From Asaia bogorensis_B (GTDB lineage Bacteria > Pseudomonadota > Alphaproteobacteria > Acetobacterales > Acetobacteraceae), in NCBI RefSeq assembly GCF_900465315.1, contig NZ_UBIX01000012.1: a DNA stretch of 64,000 bases; one strand, given 5' to 3'. Shown piece by piece: positions 17,063 to 25,934 of the stretch (the stretch's first letter is position 1; each line of letters begins with the position of its first letter). Position numbers and translations under genes: made by a program. The notes beneath the pieces are model-generated. The model did not search any database. It saw only the letters and a program-made list of their open reading frames with translations, and was not told the DNA's origin.

Positions 17063-18173
17063 AATATCGTCCTTTCCAGGTGACAGGGCGTCCAAGCACA
17101 TGCCTCAGGCGGGCGTGAAACTGGATGAAAAGCAGCATGAACACCCCGACCGGACTGGCGAGAACGGTGCGTAACCCCTGCTGACACCGCAGCGCCACCA
17201 GCAGACGCAGTGCAAGGCTCGCCAATCGCGCAAACTGCATCGTCGGGGTGCCACGAAGCAGGAAGGGCAGGATATGCCCCCCGCCCAGCAGGAGCGTCCA
17301 TATGGGCAGGGCGACAGGGCCGGCCAAGCCTTCCACAGCGTTCTTCATCAATCCTGCATAGACCTCGCGCCCATTGCGGTACATCCGGCATGTGGCGAGA
17401 TCGGTGGCATCGATCAGCCGTGTGCGAAAACCTGCCCGACGCATTTCTCGTGCCAGAGCAAGGCCGTCGTGAAGCTTGTCCCGTATCTGCCCATGGCCAC
17501 CGCTCTGACGATAGGCCTCTGCCTTGACCATGACCAGTTGCCCGCAGGCTGCGGCAAGGGCGGGTGTGCGACCCTTGTCGAAAACAAGTGGCAGATAACC
17601 GAAAAGAAGGACATCGATGAAGGGCAGGAGCAGCCATTCAAAGCCCGAGCGCATCTCCTGGCGTGGTACACCGCTGATCAGTGACGGGGCGTGTGTGCCT
17701 TCGGTAACTGCCAGCAGCCGTGGTATTGCCCGTTCTTCCAGTCGTACATCGGCATCGATGAACAGAAACCATTCCTGGGTGGCGGCGGCAGCAAGCTGGG
17801 CGCAGGCATGGTTCTTGCCACACCAGCCTTCAGGAAGAGGGCGCCCGTGCAGCAGCCGTACACGTTTGTCGGCGATGGCTTCGACACGCGCCGCGGTATC
17901 GTCCTGAGAGCCATCATCGAGCACCAGAACCTCGCGCACCGTAGGGCCGTTTGCGAGAACGGCGATGATGGCCATCTCGATCTGTGCCCCTTCGTTGCGT
18001 GCGGGAATAAGCACAGAGATACCGGCGCTGCGGGCATTTGAACGTGAGGGTGCGCGGCTCAGGGCACGCAGGTTGAGCAACCCGACCAACAACGGAAAGG
18101 CTGCAAGGGCTGCGATGGTCAGTTCACCCCGCGTCGGGGCTGAACGTTCAGCGCCGTGCGTGACGTGGGTCAT
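17052..18173 (-). CDS. crtQ: CrtQ-like family 2 glycosyltransferase
   Basis: A 373-residue membrane-linked GT2 enzyme. An N-terminal helix (LTIAALAAFPLLVGLLNL) is followed by the GT2 core: ISVLIPARNEGAQIE, VLVLDDGSQDDT and FLFIDADVRL (the D-x-D type metal site), then C-terminal hydrophobic segments and the family end VTWKGRYY. This end and the operon context match CrtQ of staphyloxanthin-type pathways, which attaches a sugar to a C30 carotenoid carboxylate; the hopanoid-linked HpnB group is a similar alternative. The gene overlaps the acyltransferase gene by 26 bases and the DUF2141 gene by 11, so expression is tightly coupled. Sugar donor cannot be told from sequence. Confidence 0.8.
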   Translation of the reverse strand: MTHVTHGAERSAPTRGELTIAALAAFPLLVGLLNLRALSRAPSRSNARSAGISVLIPARNEGAQIEMAIIAVLANGPTVREVLVLDDGSQDDTAARVEAIADKRVRLLHGRPLPEGWCGKNHACAQLAAAATQEWFLFIDADVRLEERAIPRLLAVTEGTHAPSLISGVPRQEMRSGFEWLLLPFIDVLLFGYLPLVFDKGRTPALAAACGQLVMVKAEAYRQSGGHGQIRDKLHDGLALAREMRRAGFRTRLIDATDLATCRMYRNGREVYAGLMKNAVEGLAGPVALPIWTLLLGGGHILPFLLRGTPTMQFARLASLALRLLVALRCQQGLRTVLASPVGVFMLLFIQFHARLRHVLGRPVTWKGRYYET

Positions 18174-18984
18174 GTTTTTCCCTCCTCATCAGGCTGCTGA
18201 ATTTCTGAAGCTGGGCATACAACCCGCCCATGCTGGATCGCCCTTCGAGGAGAAGTCGGAAACGTACATGCTCGCGTGTGATGACATCTGCTGCCAGAGC
18301 ATCCTGTGTCGCCTCAAGAGCGTCCTCCAGAAACGCGTGATTGGCTGTGAGGCTGCCGGGCAGGCTGGAATGAGGCACAGGCTGGCCGAAACGTATGAAT
18401 ACTTCTGCCCGACTTTCGGAGCCGTATGCATATTCGATTGCAACCGGGATGATCACGCAGTCTGTCGCCTGACTGGCAATATGAGCCAAGCCCGGCTTGA
18501 GCCTGACGGGTCGCAGGCGGACATCGGTAAATTGCCCTTGTGCAGTGAGCCAGAAAACGCCGCCACTGTTCAGGATCGCTACGGAGTGGTGCAGGAACCG
18601 CCGTAGCGAGCCATGCGATGAGGGATCAAGCGGCAGAAACCCGGCGCGATTGAGAGTAGGGTAACGCTCGAGCGTCCGGGCATCTATCGGGCCGAAGCCC
18701 GGTCGGCCGGGCATGAAATGCGACTGAAGCAACGCAAACAGGGCAGGGTCCCACCAGCCGGGATGGTTGCTGTAGAAAATAGTACCGGATGCTCGGGACG
18801 CGTCTGGCTTATGTCCCGACCACTGCACGGAGGCAAAATGACGGGTAAGGCGTTGCCTGAGGGCCCTTGTGATCCAATACGTGAGAAATGGAGATCGGCC
18901 ATAGGCCGTCTCCAGTCCCGGTCGCCACGCATCAACACGGTTGCCGCGTGACAACTCAGCCAGCCGCGCTGCGTGATGCTGCAC
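18148..18984 (-). CDS. PlsC-like acyltransferase of the carotenoid operon
   Basis: A 278-residue acyltransferase of the lysophospholipid (PlsC/LPLAT) superfamily. The catalytic HxxxxD motif is present as HPGWWD (His74, Asp79), and a second block reads GVFWLTAQGQFTDVR, near the position of the family's EGTR-type motif but altered. The gene sits between crtP- and crtQ-like genes and overlaps both (29 and 26 bases). In staphyloxanthin synthesis CrtO acylates the sugar of the glycosyl carotenoid; this protein is from a different fold family from Staphylococcus CrtO but is well placed for the same step. That role is inference from operon order. The motif and superfamily call are firm. Confidence 0.8.
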   Translation of the reverse strand: MQHHAARLAELSRGNRVDAWRPGLETAYGRSPFLTYWITRALRQRLTRHFASVQWSGHKPDASRASGTIFYSNHPGWWDPALFALLQSHFMPGRPGFGPIDARTLERYPTLNRAGFLPLDPSSHGSLRRFLHHSVAILNSGGVFWLTAQGQFTDVRLRPVRLKPGLAHIASQATDCVIIPVAIEYAYGSESRAEVFIRFGQPVPHSSLPGSLTANHAFLEDALEATQDALAADVITREHVRFRLLLEGRSSMGGLYAQLQKFSSLMRREKHDPRHARR

Positions 18985-20530
18985 CCGATGGGGCTACGGG
19001 CGCGGGGCTATCCGTGTCTAGGCAATCCGCAGCGATCCAGCCCGACATGAGCGCCATAGGCATGCCGGGGCCCGGATGAGCGCTGCCACCCGCCATATAC
19101 AGCCCTGAAATGTCGTCCGACCGGTTTGCAGGCTTGAAGCCGCCGCTCAGCTTCCCATGGCTGGCAAGGCCATAAATGGCACCCGCCTGAGGTGAGTATC
19201 TCGTATGAATATCCATTGGGGTCAGGTGGTGTTCTGCCACGATACGCTCTTCGATATCAGGCATACCGCCCGCTTTCTTCAGCTTGTCGAGGATGACCTG
19301 ACGATAACCCTGGAACATCTCGGTCCAGTTCTGGCCGGGGCGCAGATACGGCGTGTGCACCAGCACATAAAGGGCCTCTCCACCTTCCGGCGCAGTTTGC
19401 GGCTCGGTCCTGGCAGGCGCAGCAAGATAGCAGGTCGGGTCCGGGGCGGGGCGGCCCTGGTGATAGATCGCATCGAATTCCTCTTCCGCATCGCGCGAGA
19501 AGACGAAATTGTGGTGGGCAAGGTGCTCATAGGTCTTGTTCAGACCCAGATAAAGCACAACGCCCGAGCACGCGGGCTCGCGAGACTTCCACTGGCGACG
19601 GAACTGGCGAAAGGCCTTTGGTGCGGCCTTGCGATCGATCAGTTCATACATGGTACGCACGCTGTCCATGTTCGACACGACAGCCGATGCAGCAATGGTT
19701 TCGCCGGATTGCGTCTCGACACCATGGACCCGTTTTGCGTCGTGCAGGATGCGCTTGATACGGCAGTTGGTGCGAAACACGACGCCATTCTCTTCGGCGA
19801 TCTTACGCAAGGCAACGGGTACCGCGCGCGTGCCGCCTATCGGATACCAGATGCCTTCATCAACCTGCATATGGGCAATACCGGTCAGTACCGCCGGCGC
19901 CTGGAGGGGGTTAGAGCCCACATATTGCGTGAAATGATCGAAAACCTGCACAGCCTGCAGGTTGGTGATGCGCTTTCTGATTTCTTGCCCAAGCGTAGAA
20001 TGCATACGCAATGCGAGGACGTCTCGCAGTGTCTTGGGCGCAAAAGTCTCACCGATATTCATGGTGTCGCGCAGTCCGCCAACGGATTTCCAGAATACGA
20101 AACGCCGCGAGATATCATGAAGTCGCTCGCTGACCTTGAGCAGATCCTCATAACCGGCTCCATCGCCAGGCTTACGTTTTTCCAGTTCCTCTGACATGAA
20201 GGCAATGTCCTCAACCAGATCGAGGGGCTGGCCTTCGTCAAAGAAGCAGCGCCATTGCGGATCCAGACGACGCAGGTCCAGACGATCCTCCATACGCAGG
20301 CCGCTTTCGGCGATGATGCGGCGCAGCACGGAGGGAAGCGTGAGAATGGTCGGTCCCATATCGAAACGGAACCCATCCTGATTATGCTCGGCCGCCTTGC
20401 CGCCCGTCCAGTCATTGGCCTCGCATACGATCACCTCGTGACCACGGGCGCTTAGCGTGCAGGCGGCGGCCAATCCCCCGAGCCCCGCCCCGATGATGAC
20501 TATGGGTGCTCGCTTCGTCGTATTCAGCAT
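18956..20530 (-). CDS. crtP: CrtP-like C30 carotenoid oxidase (desaturase superfamily)
   Basis: A 524-residue FAD enzyme of the CrtI/CrtN superfamily. The N-terminus has the dinucleotide motif IIGAGLGGLAAACTL followed by GGKAAEHNQDGFRFDMGPTILTLP. Blocks such as DPQWRCFF, QYVGSNPLQAPAVLTGIAHMQ, LAHHNFVFSRDA and YMAGGSAHPGPGMPM correspond closely, from memory of the family, to Staphylococcus CrtP (4,4'-diaponeurosporene oxidase), and differ from CrtN. It should oxidise the terminal methyl group of the C30 polyene to the aldehyde, the substrate for the aldehyde dehydrogenase in the same operon. It lies 15 bases after the crtN-like gene. Function assignment within the superfamily is likely but not certain. 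Confidence 0.82.
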   Translation of the reverse strand: MLNTTKRAPIVIIGAGLGGLAAACTLSARGHEVIVCEANDWTGGKAAEHNQDGFRFDMGPTILTLPSVLRRIIAESGLRMEDRLDLRRLDPQWRCFFDEGQPLDLVEDIAFMSEELEKRKPGDGAGYEDLLKVSERLHDISRRFVFWKSVGGLRDTMNIGETFAPKTLRDVLALRMHSTLGQEIRKRITNLQAVQVFDHFTQYVGSNPLQAPAVLTGIAHMQVDEGIWYPIGGTRAVPVALRKIAEENGVVFRTNCRIKRILHDAKRVHGVETQSGETIAASAVVSNMDSVRTMYELIDRKAAPKAFRQFRRQWKSREPACSGVVLYLGLNKTYEHLAHHNFVFSRDAEEEFDAIYHQGRPAPDPTCYLAAPARTEPQTAPEGGEALYVLVHTPYLRPGQNWTEMFQGYRQVILDKLKKAGGMPDIEERIVAEHHLTPMDIHTRYSPQAGAIYGLASHGKLSGGFKPANRSDDISGLYMAGGSAHPGPGMPMALMSGWIAADCLDTDSPAPVAPSGAASRSAAG

Positions 20531-20545
20531 GGAATTCTCTTCCGC

Positions 20546-22192
20546 TCAGGCGTGGCCACCGGTACATTCTGGCATCAGGTGCAGACCCGGAGGTGGGGTC
20601 TCGATAATCGTCGCTGGCGCCTTGGCCAGATCTTCGATGAGGAGCGTCGCACTGATGCGTGCCCCCTCGAAAATGACGGGCAGGCCACTACCAGGATGAG
20701 TGCCGCCGCCCGCAAGATAAACGCCTTTTACGTCTTCAAACCGATTATGGGGGCGTCTATGCAGCATCTGCCCAAGCGAGTGCGCCATATTGAACACCGC
20801 ACCACGATGGACATCGTGTTCCTCCTGCCATTGCAGCGGGGTGATGGTTTTCTCGACCAGGATGCGCTCTTCTATATCGCCAAACCCCGCATCACGAAGA
20901 CGCTGGAAGACGATCTGGCGCGCCTGCGCTGTGTTGGCCTCATCCCACTCGAAGCCATCCTCGCGCAGATTGCCGACCGGCATGAGAACGTAGAGAGCCG
21001 AGCATCCTTCAGGCGCCTGACCGGGGTCTGTCACACACGCGTTTTGGATATAAAGGGACGCCTTGGACGAGATCTGTTTACCTGCCTCGATCTCGGCAAA
21101 ATTGTTCTCATAATCGCTGGAAAGGAAAATGGTGTGATGAGCGTGATCGGGCAGACTGCCCTTGAGGCCCAGATACATCATGAACGTCGAGCAGGAGAAT
21201 TTCCTGCTGGCGATATTCTCATCGCTCCATTTCTTGCGTGAATCGTCTGGCAAAAGGGCAGAGATGGTGCGGGCAAAATCGCCGTTGACAACAACTGCAT
21301 CGACCGGAACGGCACTTCCGTTCGCCACAATCCCGGTCGCCTTGCCCTTGCTGGTCTCGATTGTATCAACGGCACAGTTGAGTTCGATACGGACCCCCAT
21401 GGTCGTAGCTGCCTGCGCCATAGCGGCCATGACGGCCTCGGTCCCACCTTTGGGGTGATAGATACCGAACTCGTGCTCCATGAAGCTCAGGATAGTAAAG
21501 AGCGAAGGACACCGGTAGGGCGACATGCCCAGATATTTGCTCTGAAACGAAAAGGCGAGACGCGTGCGCGGGTCGCTGAAGTAGCGTGACAGGTCCTTGT
21601 CGATGGAAGAGAACGGCGAAAGAACCGGAAGCGCCTTGAGCATGTCAGGCTTGAACAGGTCAAAGACGGAGTTGAAAGGTCGCTGAAGAGGCGCGATGAA
21701 ACGCTCGAATTTATTCCTGTTATCGGCGAGGAAGCGTCTCACCTGTCTCGCATCCTGCGGCGAGATCTTGGCTATTTCCTCTTCAAGACGCTGTGGATCG
21801 GTCGTCAGCGAGAGGTTAGGACCATCTTCAAAGTGCAGATCGTAAAGGTGATGGAGCCTTTCGAGCTCAACCATCTCATCGAACTTGAACCCACATTGCG
21901 CGAAAATCTCACGGATAATCTCTGGGTAAAGAAAGAAGGTCGGGCCGGTGTCGAAACGGAAGCCCTCGAGCTCGATACATGACGAGCGACCACCGATCCT
22001 GTCACCTTTTTCGTAGATCGTGACATTGGCGCCGGCATGGGCGAGCAGCATGGCCGAGGCGAGGCCTCCCGGCCCGGCGCCAATAACGGCGACATTGCGC
22101 GAATGAAGCCGGTGGCAAGAATGCTGGGTGCCCGGGGAAGTGGTAGAGACCATGAGGCGCAGGGTCCTGACAGGATAACGGAATGGCAACAT
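20546..22192 (-). CDS. crtN: CrtN-like C30 carotenoid desaturase
   Basis: A FAD-dependent carotenoid desaturase, 548 residues from the first ATG or 535 from the ATG at 22153, which has AGGACC upstream; which is used is unclear. The nucleotide motif is VAVIGAGPGGLASAMLLAHAG, then GGRSSCIELEGFRFDTGPTFFLYPEI. Family blocks FQSKYLGMSPYRCPSLFTIL, FSCSTFMMYLGL and ALYVLMPVGNL resemble CrtN (diapophytoene or squalene desaturase) rather than CrtP. It would introduce the conjugated double bonds into a C30 chain. In Acetobacteraceae this chain probably comes from squalene made by HpnCDE, since no crtM-type synthase lies in the operon. The pairing with the next, CrtP-like gene supports division of labour. 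Confidence 0.85.
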   Translation of the reverse strand: MLPFRYPVRTLRLMVSTTSPGTQHSCHRLHSRNVAVIGAGPGGLASAMLLAHAGANVTIYEKGDRIGGRSSCIELEGFRFDTGPTFFLYPEIIREIFAQCGFKFDEMVELERLHHLYDLHFEDGPNLSLTTDPQRLEEEIAKISPQDARQVRRFLADNRNKFERFIAPLQRPFNSVFDLFKPDMLKALPVLSPFSSIDKDLSRYFSDPRTRLAFSFQSKYLGMSPYRCPSLFTILSFMEHEFGIYHPKGGTEAVMAAMAQAATTMGVRIELNCAVDTIETSKGKATGIVANGSAVPVDAVVVNGDFARTISALLPDDSRKKWSDENIASRKFSCSTFMMYLGLKGSLPDHAHHTIFLSSDYENNFAEIEAGKQISSKASLYIQNACVTDPGQAPEGCSALYVLMPVGNLREDGFEWDEANTAQARQIVFQRLRDAGFGDIEERILVEKTITPLQWQEEHDVHRGAVFNMAHSLGQMLHRRPHNRFEDVKGVYLAGGGTHPGSGLPVIFEGARISATLLIEDLAKAPATIIETPPPGLHLMPECTGGHA

Positions 22193-22343
22193 TCCGAGGT
22201 ATTAACGAAAGATGATGATCCCGAGGCCGCACACCCCGTTATTTCGCTTGGAAGTTGTCCGCCTGCGGCGCGTCGCCCGAGCAGATGCATCCGGCCTCTT
22301 CATCAACGGACCGTGATCGATCAGGTTTCGTCGTTAACGATCT

Positions 22344-23741
22344 TTATCTGCCATGCCATTGGCGAAGCCGCGGCAACAGGTGAAAGGCACCCCGTTTGCG
22401 TGTCGAAATGCTGACCGGTCGGGTGAACGCCAGCAAGCCCTCGCGCCCGCGGGTGACGCCAAAACCGCTCCTGCGTGCCCCGCCAAAAGGCAGCCGCGGA
22501 TCTGCACTGGGAACGATGATGTCATTGATGGTGATCGTTCCAGCCGGTATCCGCTTAGTGATCGCCAGAGCCTCACGTTCATTACCGAAAATGCTGGCGC
22601 CGAGGGCGTGTGTGGCCGCATCTTCGAGGCAGATCGCTTCGTCAACTGAGTGCGTCGTGATCACTGCAAACCAAGGTGCGAACAGATCGATATCAGCAAG
22701 TTTTGCGTGATGGGCGTTCAGGAAGATGACTTGTGTCTTGCCATAGGCAACAACCTCTCCCCCGGCGGCTTTTGCCGAGCAGAGAAATTGCGCAAGCTTT
22801 GATGAAGGGTCTGGCGCGGGGTTATCCCCTTCACCGCCGAACACGCGGTACAGTTCACGCTGTAAGGGGCGCTTCTGCCCCTCGCTGATGAACACCCTGC
22901 GGGGTGCGATGCACGTATGCCCGCCCTTGAGTGTCTGCCCGAAATGCAGTGCTCGTGCCACGAGGGCAAGATCTGCATCGGGCAGGACGAAGACAGGGTC
23001 TGCCCCGGATAGCTCCATGATGGTGGGCGTCAGGGTCTCCGCCGCCGCGAGCGCAACCTTGCGGCCCGTTTCAGCTGAGCCGGTAAGGATGATCAGGTCG
23101 TAACCACTTGAGGCTGCCTGTGGTCCGCTATCCTCACCGATCAGCTGTACGACCCCTTTTGGCAAACCTGCCTGCTCGAGGAGCGCTAAGAAACGGTGGA
23201 GGACTGCGGTCCGGCCGGGCGCCGGTTTCAGCGCGACGCTGTTGCCTGCCACCAGCGCCTGTAACATCTGTATCCCTGCGAGCATGAGCGGGTAATTGCC
23301 GGGGGCCAGGATGAGGACCGCCCCCAGTGGCTTGCGCACGACAGAGGTCTTGACACCGTGCAGCCAAAGCGGACGACCCAACCAGCCAAGCCTTGTCTCT
23401 TTGAGGAGCGATTGCGCCTCACGGCAGAGGAAACGCGACGCGGCCATGAGCGGAAGGATCTCGGCTGTCATGACATCGAGCGAGGCATGATCGGCAATCA
23501 AACGGATTAGGCTAGGCGCGTTCAGAAGCATCAACCTGTTGAAACGACGTAACACTCTCAATCGCGCGCGCAGGGGTACCGTTGCCCATCGGGGTTGCAT
23601 CGCCTTGAGGTCCCGGCAAACCTCCTGCGACGACGTTGAGCTGGATTTGTCCTCGCATTCATCGTGCAAGGAGGCGGAGGCTTCGAGACTCTCAGCCGGG
23701 CTGTGAGAATTGCGCGTAAAGGAGGTTGTGATGTCGCTCAT
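22344..23741 (-). CDS. aldH: Aldehyde dehydrogenase of the C30 carotenoid operon
   Basis: A 465-residue NAD(P)-dependent aldehyde dehydrogenase. The general-base Glu is in IMELSGADP (Glu243) and the nucleophile Cys in GGHTCIAPRR (Cys277); the NAD-binding turn ILTGSAETGRKV is intact. A polar, low-complexity N-terminal extension of about 40 residues precedes the catalytic domain. It is the first gene of the carotenoid operon, about 150 bases before crtN, and by analogy with AldH of staphyloxanthin synthesis it would oxidise the carotenoid aldehyde made by the CrtP-like enzyme to the carboxylic acid that is then glycosylated. The family is certain; the substrate is inferred from context. Confidence 0.88.
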   Translation of the reverse strand: MSDITTSFTRNSHSPAESLEASASLHDECEDKSSSTSSQEVCRDLKAMQPRWATVPLRARLRVLRRFNRLMLLNAPSLIRLIADHASLDVMTAEILPLMAASRFLCREAQSLLKETRLGWLGRPLWLHGVKTSVVRKPLGAVLILAPGNYPLMLAGIQMLQALVAGNSVALKPAPGRTAVLHRFLALLEQAGLPKGVVQLIGEDSGPQAASSGYDLIILTGSAETGRKVALAAAETLTPTIMELSGADPVFVLPDADLALVARALHFGQTLKGGHTCIAPRRVFISEGQKRPLQRELYRVFGGEGDNPAPDPSSKLAQFLCSAKAAGGEVVAYGKTQVIFLNAHHAKLADIDLFAPWFAVITTHSVDEAICLEDAATHALGASIFGNEREALAITKRIPAGTITINDIIVPSADPRLPFGGARRSGFGVTRGREGLLAFTRPVSISTRKRGAFHLLPRLRQWHGR

Positions 23742-24287
23742 GAAGGGTTCCGCTCATATCTCGAGTGCTAACCCCTCTTGATCGCCGCAGTTTCCCTGAC
23801 TCAGCCTGTGCATCTTTACATCTGGGCCTGAGACACATCCCGCCACCCACAACAGGAAAACCATTGAGCGGAGGCAGATTGAAGCATCAGTGATGCCGGT
23901 AACCGGAGGCGTCCCTCTGATCCTGAGCTGCCAGCTGCCAGCTGCCAGCTGTCATGCGCTCGCATTGCTTGGATCCCGCGTTTGAAGGGCAGCGCCCGCT
24001 CGGTGCGCGGCATGGCGGCTGATGCCTTGCCCGGGAGACACATGCTATGCTGAGCATCATGATGCTGGCTAAAAGGCGCATTCAATGCGCGCTGGTAGGA
24101 ACGGAGATAAGCGCGCCTGCTGGCTCGTCCCGTTGGGAGGGCGAGCCCAAGGCGGGTCCCTTTGGCTTCTTCGTCCAAGAACCGGAGGCAAAGGGCGACC
24201 TGTTCCCATGCCGCGTCAGACTCTCCGGCTCTTTACCTGGACAACCGGAAGATGCCGCCTGGACCAGCATCTTCCGTTCAGGAACTT
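23742..24287. other. Gene-free interval upstream of the carotenoid operon
   Basis: The 546 bases hold the promoter region of the minus-strand carotenoid operon at the left and the 3' end of the alcohol dehydrogenase gene at the right. Short ORFs here have no recognisable product. A tandem repeat (AGCTGCC, 23926-23953) and a hairpin GGAAGATGC / GCATCTTCC (24247-24275) are the only structures seen; the hairpin lies just past the dehydrogenase stop and may act as its terminator, though it has no T run. Confidence 0.45.
23926..23953. repeat. Seven-base tandem repeat, three and a half copies
   Basis: AGCTGCC occurs three times in a row, followed by a copy with one change (AGCTGTC). It is intergenic, so there is no coding effect; slippage is the likely origin. 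Confidence 0.8.
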
Positions 24288-25460
24288 TCACATCGCGGCT
24301 TCAAACACGCCAATGATCTGGGCAAGGGTCGCCTTGCGCGGATTGGTGAGCATGCAGGCATCTTTCTGCGCGTTTTCAGCCATCGTCTTGTGATCTTCCG
24401 CCTTGACGCCGAGCGCGGTGAGACCCGACGGGATACCGACAGAGCGGGCCATCTGGGTGATGGCGTCGATTGCAGCCTCGGCCGCCTCATCGCGGCTCAT
24501 GAGATCGGTCGGTACCCCGAGCAGGCGGGCAACGCGAGCATACCGATCGGCGGCAGCGATGAGGTTGAAGCGGCAGACGTGCGGCAACAGCACAGCGTTA
24601 CAGACGCCATGCGGCAGGTTATAAAAACCGCCCAGCTGATGCGCCATGGCATGCACATAACCCAGCGAGGCATTGTTGAATGCCATGCCGGCCAGATACT
24701 GCGCGTAACACATGGCAACGCGCGCTTCCATGTTCTCACCATTGCCCACTGCCTTGGGCAGGAATTCGCCAATCAGGCTGATAGCCTTCTCGGCGCAGGC
24801 ATCGGTGATCGGTGTTGCTGCGGTTGAAACATAGGCCTCGATAGCATGGGTGAGCGCATCCATACCTGTGGCAGCTGTTAGGGCAGGCGGCATGGCTACC
24901 ATCAGGTTCGGATCGTCAATCGCGATCAGCGGTGTGCAACGCCAATCGACGATCGCCATTTTCACATGGGTCTGTGAATTGGTGATGATGCAGAACCGCG
25001 TCATCTCAGACGCTGTGCCGGCCGTGGTGTTGATCGCGATGAGCGGCGTCATCGGAACCTTGGATTTGTCTACGCCTTCGTAGTCGCGAATATTGCCACC
25101 GCCCGCTGTAACCAGTCCAATACCCTTGGCGCAATCATGGGCCGAACCGCCGCCGAGTGAAACGATGAAGTCGCAGCCATTATCCTGATAGATCTTGACG
25201 CCGTCATGCACATTTTTGTCGGTCGGGTTGGGCTCTGCACCGTCAAAAATGACAGTCTGCAGACCATCCTCGAGCAGGTAGCCCGAAATGATATCTGCCA
25301 CGCCCATTTTCTTCAGGCCAGCATCGGTGACAATTAGGGCCTTTCTGGCACCAAGCGCTTTCGCCCGGTCCCCGGCCTGCTTGGCGCAGCCGGGGCCAAT
25401 GAGGGTCACGCAGGGAATGAAGAAGCTGTCGGTATGATCGGCAAGGGCGATATGCGCCAT
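24288..25460 (-). CDS. adhB: Iron-containing alcohol dehydrogenase, Zymomonas AdhB type
   Basis: A 390-residue group III (iron-dependent) alcohol dehydrogenase. The NAD-binding segment is VSLGGGSAHDCAKGI, and the iron-ligand region is clear: TTAGTASEMTRFCI, ATGMDALTHAIEAY, GYVHAMAHQLGGFYNLPHGVCNAVLLPHV. The overall sequence closely follows Zymomonas mobilis AdhB, which interconverts ethanol and acetaldehyde using NAD. In an acetic acid bacterium this cytoplasmic enzyme would act apart from the membrane quinoprotein alcohol dehydrogenase, either reducing acetaldehyde at low oxygen or using ethanol. It stands alone, with a 474-base upstream region that may hold complex control. The start ATG has AAGGATC upstream. 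Confidence 0.92.
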   Translation of the reverse strand: MAHIALADHTDSFFIPCVTLIGPGCAKQAGDRAKALGARKALIVTDAGLKKMGVADIISGYLLEDGLQTVIFDGAEPNPTDKNVHDGVKIYQDNGCDFIVSLGGGSAHDCAKGIGLVTAGGGNIRDYEGVDKSKVPMTPLIAINTTAGTASEMTRFCIITNSQTHVKMAIVDWRCTPLIAIDDPNLMVAMPPALTAATGMDALTHAIEAYVSTAATPITDACAEKAISLIGEFLPKAVGNGENMEARVAMCYAQYLAGMAFNNASLGYVHAMAHQLGGFYNLPHGVCNAVLLPHVCRFNLIAAADRYARVARLLGVPTDLMSRDEAAEAAIDAITQMARSVGIPSGLTALGVKAEDHKTMAENAQKDACMLTNPRKATLAQIIGVFEAAM

Positions 25461-25934
25461 GTTTCTGATCCTTATGCCAGAGACGTTCGTATTGACTGGA
25501 TTTTATCCCGCACAAGCGGTTTTATCCGGCTCTTCTTACGAAACGTTCCAATAGATTTATGGCTTCCTCAACATAGGATCAATAAAACTCGATCATGAAG
25601 TCAATAAATTACAAATAGTACTACGATGGTATAGAATTATCTGTCTGTTATGTTCTGGCCATACCATTGCGTGATGGCAAAGAGGCTGAAGGTCGAACCA
25701 CAAGGTACGGGAAGCACGGTTAGTTCGGGCAGGGGCGGAAGGCCGTGCGAACAGAGTGGATACGCCTGGAAGCATGAGCAGCCAGCTTGGGCTGGTACGC
25801 ATAGCGCAATCTCGATCAGCTAAGGAGATGCGCTTTTGATTCCCCCTATGCGCAGAGGCATCATGAGGGCGTGAGGTGTAGGCACGGCTCAACGCCGCGC
25901 CTATCCTGATCTGCAAAACAGCAGAAATGACAGC
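25461..25934. other. Intergenic region upstream of adhB, no gene seen
   Basis: The part nearest adhB is AT-rich and holds a possible promoter on the minus strand (TTGATC, 17 bases, TAAATC, about 25547-25575). An inverted repeat ATGGTAT (25626-25632) / ATACCAT (25661-25667) lies further up. The rest, toward the isocitrate dehydrogenase stop, shows no ORF, tRNA or clear terminator. Confidence 0.4.

Noticed and set aside
19205..20194. A 329-residue plus-strand ORF
   Set aside because: It lies entirely antisense to the CrtP-like gene, has no recognisable domain and follows the mirror codon pattern of that gene.
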